NCBI GenBank assembly: GCA_036276255.1 | Contig: DASUPK010000050.1 | Span: 1 to 64,000 of the forward strand | DNA: 64,000 nucleotides | Reading direction: 5' to 3' | From: DASUPK01 sp036276255 | Lineage (GTDB): Bacteria; Actinomycetota; Thermoleophilia; Solirubrobacterales; 70-9 | Shown here: positions 58,061-64,000 of the stretch, piece by piece | How the letters are laid out: each line of letters begins with the position of its first letter | Position numbering within the stretch: the first letter of the stretch is position 1 | Made by a program: the position numbers and the translations under genes | Notes under the pieces: model-generated | Told to the model about the DNA's origin: nothing | Seen by the model: the letters and a program-made list of their open reading frames with translations, nothing else | The model's database searches: none

Positions 58061-58768
58061 TTGGAAGCCGCCACCGATACCGCCTCGACCGGCCCGCGCG
58101 ACCTCTTCTCGTCGAAGCGCGTCGCGCCCTCGATCCTCTCGTCCAATTTCTCGCGGCTTGGCTCCCAGGTCGAGGAGGTGATGGCGGCCGGTGCGCGCGT
58201 CATCCACGTCGACGTGATGGATGGTCACTTCGTCCCGCCGATCACCATCGGCCCCCTGGTGGCCGGCTCGATCGCCGACCTCGTCCACGACGCCGGCGGA
58301 GCGATCGACGTCCACCTGATGATCGAGAGTCCTGACCGCCACATCGAGGAGTTCGCCAAGGCGGGCGCGGACAACATCACCTTTCACGCCGAGGCGACCC
58401 CGCACGTCAACCGCACCCTGAACGCGATCCGCGAGCTCGGCTGCCTGGCGGGCCTCGCGATCAACCCGGGCACACCGGTCACCGCGGTCAGCGAGTCCGT
58501 GAACGACGCCGACGTCTTCCTCTGCATGACCGTCAACCCGGGTTGGGGCGGCCAGCCCTTCATCGCCGACTCGCCCGACAAGGTCGGGCGGCTGAGCGCC
58601 GTGGTGGGGGCCGGGACGATCGAGGTCGACGGCGGGATCGACCCGGGCACTGCGGGCGGCGTGGCGGCTGCGGGGGCGAGCCTGTTCGTTGCCGGCTCGG
58701 CCGTCTTCGGAGCCGATGACCCGGCCGCGGCGTACACCGCGATAGCGGAGGCCGCGGGCGCTGCTTAG
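58061..58768 (+). CDS. rpe: Rpe, ribulose-phosphate 3-epimerase
   Basis: 235 residues from TTG 58061; an in-frame CTG at 58055 overlapping the upstream stop is an alternative. TIM barrel with KRVAPSILSSNFSRLG (about 22-37), HVDVMDGHFVPPITIG (about 48-63), DVHLMIESPDRHIEEF (about 81-96), TVNPGWGGQPFI (about 155-166) and IEVDGGIDPGTA (about 187-198). Interconverts ribulose 5-phosphate and xylulose 5-phosphate. The first 18 residues precede the barrel and are not diagnostic of the start. Confidence 0.93.
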   Translation: MEAATDTASTGPRDLFSSKRVAPSILSSNFSRLGSQVEEVMAAGARVIHVDVMDGHFVPPITIGPLVAGSIADLVHDAGGAIDVHLMIESPDRHIEEFAKAGADNITFHAEATPHVNRTLNAIRELGCLAGLAINPGTPVTAVSESVNDADVFLCMTVNPGWGGQPFIADSPDKVGRLSAVVGAGTIEVDGGIDPGTAGGVAAAGASLFVAGSAVFGADDPAAAYTAIAEAAGAA

Positions 58769-58823
58769 TCGCGAGCGAGGCGAGCTCGAGCCCTTCCTGC
58801 GGCGGCTCGCCGCGCTCATCGGC

Positions 58824-59798
58824 TTGATCGTGGCGGTCCTCCTAGCGGGGAGCGTCGCGTACTCGTTGTCCCAGAACGTCTCCGTTTGGCATGGCTTCCT
58901 CTTCTCCCTGGACACGGTGGCCACGGTCGGGTCCGCTCCGGAGCCGACTGACCTGCCCGGGCAACTCACCAAGGTCCTGCTGATCGTCCTGGGCGTGGGT
59001 ACGCTCTTCTACGCCCTGGTGACGGTGACCGAGTTCTTCGTCGCCGGGCACCTGGGAGAGATTCTCGAGGAGCGCCGAACCCTGAAGAAGATCGAAGACC
59101 TCAACGGCCACCACCTGATCTGCGGCTTCGGCCGGGTTGGGCGCCAGGTCGCGCGCGATCTTCAGACGGGCGGCGATCGCTTCGTGATCATCGACAGCCT
59201 CGACGAGAACCAGCACATCGCCGAGCAGATGGGTGCGCCCTTCCTGCAGGGCCGCCCCTCCGAGGACGAGATGCTGAAGGCGGCCGGCATCGAGCGCGCG
59301 ATCTCCGTCCTCGCCTGCGTCGACTCCGATGCCGAGAACATCTTCACCTGCCTGACCGCACGCGAACTTCGATCAGACATCACGATCGTCGCGCGTGCGA
59401 GCGTCGAAGACTCGGAGAAGAAGCTCCTCCGCGCGGGAGCCGACCGGGTGATCTCCCCCTACAAGTCGAGCGGCGCGGAGATGGCCCGGCTGGCGCTCCA
59501 GCCGCAGGTCACCGGGGTTGTCGACGTCGCCCCCGAGTACCGGATGGAAGAGATCGACGTCAGCGAGGGCTGCCAGGCCGAGGGGATGACGGTCGGTCAG
59601 GTGCGCGGGACCACCTCGATCGCGGCGCTCCGCAACACCGACGGCAAGGTCCATCCCCAGCCGTCGTCGGACGCGGTGCTGCGCGCCGGCGACGTCCTGG
59701 TCGCGATGGGAACCGTGGAGGCCCTGCGCAAGCTGGAGGCGATGTTCGTCCGGGGAACGGCGCGGAAGTCCGGGTCGGTGCTCGGGGACGTCGGCTAG
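58824..59798 (+). CDS. Two-helix potassium-channel-like protein with RCK (TrkA) domains
   Basis: 324 residues from TTG 58824. Helix 1 (about 2-15), a pore-like loop with LDTVATVGSAPEP (about 31-43), helix 2 (about 50-75), then an RCK N domain (HHLICGFGRVGRQVARDL, about 94-111) and a TrkA-C-like end (QAEGMTVGQVRGTTSIAAL). The filter reads T-V-G-S, not TVGYG, so ion selectivity is uncertain. The open frame continues upstream through an amphipathic ELEPFLRRLAAL segment to CTG 58761, overlapping the rpe stop, and GGAGG lies 9 bases before that CTG. Confidence 0.8.
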   Translation: MIVAVLLAGSVAYSLSQNVSVWHGFLFSLDTVATVGSAPEPTDLPGQLTKVLLIVLGVGTLFYALVTVTEFFVAGHLGEILEERRTLKKIEDLNGHHLICGFGRVGRQVARDLQTGGDRFVIIDSLDENQHIAEQMGAPFLQGRPSEDEMLKAAGIERAISVLACVDSDAENIFTCLTARELRSDITIVARASVEDSEKKLLRAGADRVISPYKSSGAEMARLALQPQVTGVVDVAPEYRMEEIDVSEGCQAEGMTVGQVRGTTSIAALRNTDGKVHPQPSSDAVLRAGDVLVAMGTVEALRKLEAMFVRGTARKSGSVLGDVG

Positions 59799-59826
59799 AC
59801 GGCTTCGCCATCAGATCGCGGCTACA

Positions 59827-59869
59827 AGCGGCCGCCCCCACATAAGTCGCTGCGGGCCTAGTGGCCGCT
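59827..59869. terminator. Inverted repeat between convergent genes
   Basis: AGCGGCC (59827-59833) and GGCCGCT (59863-59869) with a 29-base loop, between the channel gene and the end of the flippase gene. A weak candidate. Confidence 0.25.
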
Positions 59870-61307
59870 AGCCGGCCTCGTCGGCCGAGGCCAGCTGCAG
59901 CTCGATCTCCTCGGTCGACCCGGGTTCGACCCGGTGCTCCAGCGGGGTCAGGGGCTGGCGGTAGAGCCAGTAGAGGACCGAGCAGAGCAGCGCCGCGGCG
60001 CCGAGGTAGCCGATGACGACACGGGTGACGTCATTGGAGACGATCGGAACCACGATCCAGACTATGAAGGCGGTCGCGCACCCGATCCAGCAGAACGACG
60101 CGCGACGCACCTGGCCGCGCGCTAGCGCTGCCTGGTTGAGCGTCGCGGCGGACAGGTAGAGCCCCATGCCGATCGCCACGACGACCAGGTCGCCCCGGTT
60201 GTAGTCGTGCTTCTTGCCGAAGGCGATCTGCATCAGCTCTGGTCCCGCGACCAGCATGGCGAGCGTGACCAGCCCGGCAAAGCCGGCGATCGCCAGCAGG
60301 GTCACGCGGATGGAGGCGCGGAAGTCCTTCTCCTCGCCGCGCGAGCCCAGGGTCGTGAGGTGGGGGAGGAGGCTGGTCTGCACCGCTTGGAAGAGCTGCA
60401 GGGGCGCCCTGGCGATCATCAGCACGTTGAAGATGTACCCCGCTGCGGCCGCGCCCGCGGTCGCCTTGGTGCTCAGGATCCCGGCGTTCATCAGGGTCTG
60501 CTCGCTGAGCATGATCAGGAACACCCCTCCCGCGAACCGGCCGCCTCGAGCCAGGGTGAATTCGTCCGCCGGTGCCGCCGGGGCGGCCGCCGGCGAGGCC
60601 TCCTCAGGCCGGCCTTCGCCGGGAGTTCCTTCGGAGGCCTCCCCGCCGTCCGCCCCTGCGGGGGCGGCGGAACCGAATCGCCGGAAGAAGGCGAACGGGA
60701 CGACGATCAGGGAGAGCGTGGGGGCTGCGACGATGCCGAGGGCGACGACGGTTTGGCCTGATGCCAATCCGAGGGCCACGGCGAACGGGAAGGCCGTCCG
60801 CGCGATGGATTCGCTGATGATCTGCAGCGCATAGATGGTCAGGCGATGGCTGCCCGCGAGAAATCCGCGGGCGAAGTAGCTCGCCCCGTAGGCCGTGACC
60901 GCCGCCACGCCGATCCAATACAGCGTCGCGTTGCCGTCCAGCAGGTTGTCCTGGATCGGCGTGCGGAGGGCGAGCGCGACGACGTCGAAGGCGATCGCAA
61001 CCGACAGCTGGATCGTGGCCGCGACCCGAACGGTGTGCGTGATCGGCACGTCGTGAGCGAGGTTCTCGGAGATCGTCCGCGAGAGGAGCTGCTCCACTGG
61101 CCGCTGCAGGACCGAGACGACGATGAAGACCGCCGACCAGAGCACGGCGATCTGCCCGTACTGGTCCTTCGACAGCTCGTGCGAGGCGATCGCGAAGTAG
61201 AGGTAGGTGATCAGCCCCGTCAGGCCGACACCGATCGACAGCAGGCTGGCGCGGCGCCCGTAGCTGCGCGCCTCGTCCGTCGCCTGCACCCGTCCCACTC
61301 TCGGCAT
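59868..61307 (-). CDS. Polysaccharide flippase-like membrane protein (MOP superfamily)
   Basis: 479 residues with about 12-14 membrane helices, two halves of about six each, as in Wzx/MurJ-like exporters that flip lipid-linked sugars. The N-terminal half includes SLLSIGVGLTGLITYLYFAIAS (about 22-43) and the second half starts after a hydrophilic Ala/Glu/Gly/Pro-rich loop of about 50 residues (about 215-265). Start ATG 61307 is preferred over GTG codons further up; ribosome site weak. Substrate unknown. Diverges from ribD. Confidence 0.75.
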   Translation of the reverse strand: MPRVGRVQATDEARSYGRRASLLSIGVGLTGLITYLYFAIASHELSKDQYGQIAVLWSAVFIVVSVLQRPVEQLLSRTISENLAHDVPITHTVRVAATIQLSVAIAFDVVALALRTPIQDNLLDGNATLYWIGVAAVTAYGASYFARGFLAGSHRLTIYALQIISESIARTAFPFAVALGLASGQTVVALGIVAAPTLSLIVVPFAFFRRFGSAAPAGADGGEASEGTPGEGRPEEASPAAAPAAPADEFTLARGGRFAGGVFLIMLSEQTLMNAGILSTKATAGAAAAGYIFNVLMIARAPLQLFQAVQTSLLPHLTTLGSRGEEKDFRASIRVTLLAIAGFAGLVTLAMLVAGPELMQIAFGKKHDYNRGDLVVVAIGMGLYLSAATLNQAALARGQVRRASFCWIGCATAFIVWIVVPIVSNDVTRVVIGYLGAAALLCSVLYWLYRQPLTPLEHRVEPGSTEEIELQLASADEAG

Positions 61308-61370
61308 GACGCGGAACACTACGGGCAAGCCTCGATTGCGAATTTGATGTCCCTTAACCGAGGCTGGGCG

Positions 61371-61396
61371 TACAATCCTGGCTGACTGACCAGTCA
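61371..61396 (+). promoter_or_regulatory. rib operon promoter with TetR-like operator
   Basis: TACAAT (61371-61376) is a near-perfect -10. The palindrome TGACTGACCAGTCA (61383-61396; arms TGACT/AGTCA) covers the expected start of transcription and looks like a TetR-family operator. A second inverted repeat, AGCCTCG (61328-61334) with CGAGGCT (61359-61365), lies just upstream. No FMN riboswitch elements are present in the leader. Confidence 0.55.
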
Positions 61397-61433
61397 ATCA
61401 ATCGAGCTCGGCCCAACCACCAAGGAGGCGAGC

Positions 61434-62564
61434 ATCGCCACGGTCAGCACAGAACAGGAAGCCGCGTACCTCCGCCGGGCTCTGGAGCTCGCCGAGGGTG
61501 GCCGCGGCCGCGTGAGCCCGAACCCGCTCGTCGGCGCTGTGATCGTGCGCGACGGTGAGGTGATCGGCGAGGGTTTTCACGCCGAGCTCGGCGGCCAGCA
61601 CGCGGAGCGCGCGGCGATCGAGGACGCCAGGTCCCGCGGAGCCGATCCCGCCGGCGCCGCGATCTATGTGACCCTCGAGCCCTGCGCCCACAGCGGCCGT
61701 CAGCCCCCGTGCACGGAGGCGATCCTCGAGGCCGGCATCGCGCGGGTCGTCTACGCCTCGGAGGACCCGACCGACAAGGCCTCAGGCCGGGGCCCGGGAA
61801 TGCTCCGCGACGGTGGCGTCGACGTGGAGCTCGCCAACGGGGCCGAGCCGAGCGCCGCCCGCCTCCTCAACCAGCCCTTCCGCAAGCGCGCCAGGACCGG
61901 CCGTCCGTTGCTCACCTACAAGGCGGCCATGTCGCTCGACGGCCGCGTCGCCTCGCCCACGGGCGACTCGCGCTGGATCTCGAGCCCGGAGAGCCGTGAG
62001 CTGGTTCACAGCTGGCGCGCCGAGTGCGACGCGGTCGCGGTCGGCATCGGCACGGCCCTCGCCGACGACCCGCTGCTCACCGCGCGAATGGAGGGCGTCG
62101 CGAGGCAGCCGGCGCGTGTCGTCTTCGACTCAGGCGCCCGTTTGCCCATCGACTCGGCGCTGGTCGGCTCCATCGACGAGGCCCCCCTGGTCGTCGTCTG
62201 CGCACCCGAGGCGGCGTCGGCGAAGCGCGACGCTCTCGAGGGCGCCGGTGCCGAGATGATCGTGGTCCCCGGGCGTACTCCCCGTGACCGGCTCGAGGCC
62301 GGGCTCTCCGAGCTCGGGCGCCGGGACATCCAGGATGTGCTGGTCGAGGGTGGGCCCACCTTGGCGGGCGCACTCTTCGACGCGGGCGAGGTGGACGAGA
62401 TGCGGCTCTTCATCGCGCCGGTGCTGGTCGGGGCGGCAAGGGCCCGCGCCGTGCTCGAGGGCGAGGGCGCCGTCCGCATCGCCGACGGCGTGCGGCCATT
62501 GGAAACCCGGTTCGAGGGGGTGGGCGAGGACATCCTCGTCCGCGCCAGGCTCCGGGAGTGGTGA
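61434..62564 (+). CDS. ribD: RibD, riboflavin deaminase/reductase, apparent ATC start
   Basis: 376 residues from ATC 61434. Deaminase domain: YLRRALELAEGGRGRVSPNPLVGAVIV (about 10-36), zinc site HAERAAIED (about 59-67) and PCAHSGRQPPC (about 84-94). Reductase domain: YKAAMSLDGRVASPTGDSRWIS (about 162-183) through VLVEGGPTLAGALF (about 302-315). The first canonical codon, GTG 61512, would cut into the deaminase core. A perfect AAGGAGG (61422-61428) lies 5 bases before ATC, marking the real start. Confidence 0.92.
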   Translation: MATVSTEQEAAYLRRALELAEGGRGRVSPNPLVGAVIVRDGEVIGEGFHAELGGQHAERAAIEDARSRGADPAGAAIYVTLEPCAHSGRQPPCTEAILEAGIARVVYASEDPTDKASGRGPGMLRDGGVDVELANGAEPSAARLLNQPFRKRARTGRPLLTYKAAMSLDGRVASPTGDSRWISSPESRELVHSWRAECDAVAVGIGTALADDPLLTARMEGVARQPARVVFDSGARLPIDSALVGSIDEAPLVVVCAPEAASAKRDALEGAGAEMIVVPGRTPRDRLEAGLSELGRRDIQDVLVEGGPTLAGALFDAGEVDEMRLFIAPVLVGAARARAVLEGEGAVRIADGVRPLETRFEGVGEDILVRARLREW

Positions 62565-62571
62565 TCGGCTG

Positions 62572-63171
62572 ATGTTCACGGGGATCGTCAAGGAGCTGGG
62601 ACGCGTCGAGGCTGTGGATGCCTCGGAAGGCGGCGCGCGCCTGCGGATCGCCGCCGGCCTGGCCTCCGAGCTGGCCGAAGGCGACTCGGTTGCCGTCAAC
62701 GGCGCCTGTCTGACGGCCACCTCGGTGGGCGACGGGAGCTTCCAGGCAGACGTCATGCACCAGACGCTGTCGCTGACGACTCTCGGCGAGCTGGAGGAGT
62801 CCTCGCCGGTCAACCTCGAGCTTCCCCTGCGAGCGACCGACCGCCTCGGCGGCCACGTCGTCCAGGGCCACGTCGACGGCACGGCGATGGTCATCGATCT
62901 CGTCGCCGACGGCTTCGCGAAGCGCCTGCGGGTCGAGCTCCCGGAGGAACTGCTGCCCTACGTCGTCGAGCGCGGCTCGATCGCGATCGAGGGGGTCAGC
63001 CTGACCATCGCCGTCCTGGTGGACGACTGCCTCGAGGTCTCGCTGATCCCGGAGACCCTGGAGCGCACCACGCTGGGATCCGTGCAGCCCGGCGATCGCC
63101 TCAACGTCGAATGCGACGTCCTGGCCAGGTACGTCCAGCGCCAGGTTTTACCCTTAACGAAGGAGCACTGA
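62572..63171 (+). CDS. ribE: RibE, riboflavin synthase (alpha chain)
   Basis: 199 residues, two lumazine-binding barrels: first starts MFTGIVKELGRVEAVD and includes GDSVAVNGACLTAT (about 39-52), second includes GGHVVQGHVDGTAMV (about 94-108) and GSIAIEGVSLTIA (about 137-149). Makes riboflavin from two lumazines. ATG at 62572; the stop overlaps ribBA as TGATG. Confidence 0.95.
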   Translation: MFTGIVKELGRVEAVDASEGGARLRIAAGLASELAEGDSVAVNGACLTATSVGDGSFQADVMHQTLSLTTLGELEESSPVNLELPLRATDRLGGHVVQGHVDGTAMVIDLVADGFAKRLRVELPEELLPYVVERGSIAIEGVSLTIAVLVDDCLEVSLIPETLERTTLGSVQPGDRLNVECDVLARYVQRQVLPLTKEH

Positions 63172-64000
63172 TGGCCGACGGCACGGAACAGACACAGACG
63201 AAGACGGGCTCGCCCTTCTCGACCATCGAGGAGGCGATCGAGGACATCCGCCGCGGCCGGATGATCGTTGTCTGCGACGACGAGAACCGCGAGAACGAGG
63301 GCGACCTGGTGATGGCTGCGCAGTTCGCGACGCCCGAGGCGGTCAACTTCATGGCGATGCACGGCCGAGGCCTGATCTGCCTCGCGTTGACGGACGATCG
63401 CTGCCAGGAGCTGGGCCTCAACCTGATGGCGGCCAAGAACGAGGCGCCGCTGGAGACTGCCTTCACCGTCTCGATCGAGGCCCGCGAGGGAGTGACGACC
63501 GGCATCTCCGCGGCGGACCGCGCACGGACGATCCAGGTCGCGATCGATCCCCACTCTGGGCCCGACGACCTGGTCCAGCCCGGCCACGTGTTCCCACTGA
63601 AGGCGAAGGAGGGCGGCGTCCTGGAGCGCACCGGCCATACCGAGGGCGCCGTCGACCTGGCACGTCTCGCCGGCCTGATCCCGGCCGGGGTGATCTGCGA
63701 GATCATGAACGAGGACGGGACGATGGCGCGGGTGCCGGACCTGGCCGAGTACTGCACGAGGCACGAGCTGAAGATGATCACGGTCGCCGACCTGATCGCC
63801 TACCGGCGACGGACCGAGAAGCTGGTGGAGCGGATCGTCTCGACGAAGCTGCCCACCAAGTTCGGCGAGTTCAGCGCCGTGGGCTACCGGTCGCTGATCG
63901 ACGACAAGCACCACGTTGCGATGGTCAAGGGCGAGGTCGCGGGGCAGGAGGACGTGCTGGTGCGAGTGCACTCGGAGTGCCTCACCGGCGACGTCTTCCA
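63171..64000 (+). CDS. ribBA: RibBA, DHBP synthase / GTP cyclohydrolase II, cut by window edge
   Basis: At least 276 residues; the frame is open to the right edge. DHBP synthase domain: IVVCDDENRENEGDLVMAAQF (about 31-51; acidic metal ligands), MAMHGRGLICLAL (about 61-73), TTGISAADRARTI (about 109-121), RTGHTEGAVDLARLAGL (about 145-161) and NEDGTMARVPDL. Then the cyclohydrolase II domain begins (about residue 215), with HSECLTGDVF at the very end, the first zinc-site motif. AAGGAG lies 5 bases before the ATG. Confidence 0.95.
   Translation, partial: MADGTEQTQTKTGSPFSTIEEAIEDIRRGRMIVVCDDENRENEGDLVMAAQFATPEAVNFMAMHGRGLICLALTDDRCQELGLNLMAAKNEAPLETAFTVSIEAREGVTTGISAADRARTIQVAIDPHSGPDDLVQPGHVFPLKAKEGGVLERTGHTEGAVDLARLAGLIPAGVICEIMNEDGTMARVPDLAEYCTRHELKMITVADLIAYRRRTEKLVERIVSTKLPTKFGEFSAVGYRSLIDDKHHVAMVKGEVAGQEDVLVRVHSECLTGDVF

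Noticed and set aside
61377..61433. FMN riboswitch upstream of ribD
   Set aside because: The leader is only about 50 bases and lacks the conserved FMN-element stems; a protein operator fits better.

Overview
The window is a GC-rich, gene-dense bacterial chromosome segment from a high-GC Gram-positive, most likely an actinomycete of the class Thermoleophilia (Solirubrobacterales-like); the lineage is inferred, not tested. Supporting signs are a division/cell-wall cluster with mraZ and ftsZ but no ftsA, a MurE with the DNPR motif of diaminopimelate-adding enzymes, Ku-based end joining split into separate genes, many GTG/TTG starts, GTGA/ATGA/TGATG stop-start overlaps, and many genes with a TANNNT-type -10 box only 6-10 bases before the start codon, which suggests leaderless transcription.

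Layout. 1-6213: a damaged two-component pair (response regulator lacking most of its receiver, soluble histidine kinase) runs into a partial Tad/Flp pilus set (cpaB, cpaF, tadB, tadC), interrupted by a reverse-strand block (VOC protein, AraC-type regulator, macro-domain protein). 6214-22764: the dcw cluster mraZ-rsmH-ftsL-like-ftsI-murE-murF-mraY-murD-ftsW-murG-murC-murB-ftsQ-ftsZ, with three MraZ boxes in its promoter, a hidden 49-aa gene antisense between ftsI and murE, and mini-ORFs coupled to mraY and murD. 22768-29314: glycine cleavage (gcvT, gcvH, gcvPA, gcvPB) with a fluoride module (fluoride riboswitch, crcB, DUF190) and a small membrane operon nested inside. 29378-33779: a secreted protein, then a reverse-strand end-joining operon (ATP-dependent ligase, Ku, LigD-type polymerase). 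33081-37480: FetAB-like exporter, polysaccharide deacetylase, DHA2 efflux pump, flavin/F420-type oxidoreductase.

37517-50164: trpS, scpAB, two secreted wall hydrolases, a pseudouridine synthase, then an aromatic/histidine block (aroH, a GNAT, hisC, aroF, tyrA, aroA) leading to cmk and der. A 28-codon ORF upstream of aroF ends in Tyr-Phe-Tyr-Phe-Trp-Arg-Phe and is flanked by mutually exclusive hairpins: a probable attenuator. 50175-59798: DUF3352 protein, metK, PH-domain protein, priA, def, fmt, zinc-ribbon protein, rpe, an RCK potassium channel. 59868-64000: a MOP-type flippase diverging from the riboflavin operon ribD-ribE-ribBA, which runs off the right edge.

Two themes go beyond routine annotation. 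First, several genes with well-conserved N-termini lack any ATG/GTG/TTG at the expected place and appear to begin at ATA (ligD polymerase), GTA (GNAT), ATC (ribD, after an AAGGAGG site) and perhaps CTG (rpe, potassium channel). Second, divergent genes share overlapping, near-palindromic -10 boxes (murE and its antisense small gene; gcvT and an NTF2-like gene).
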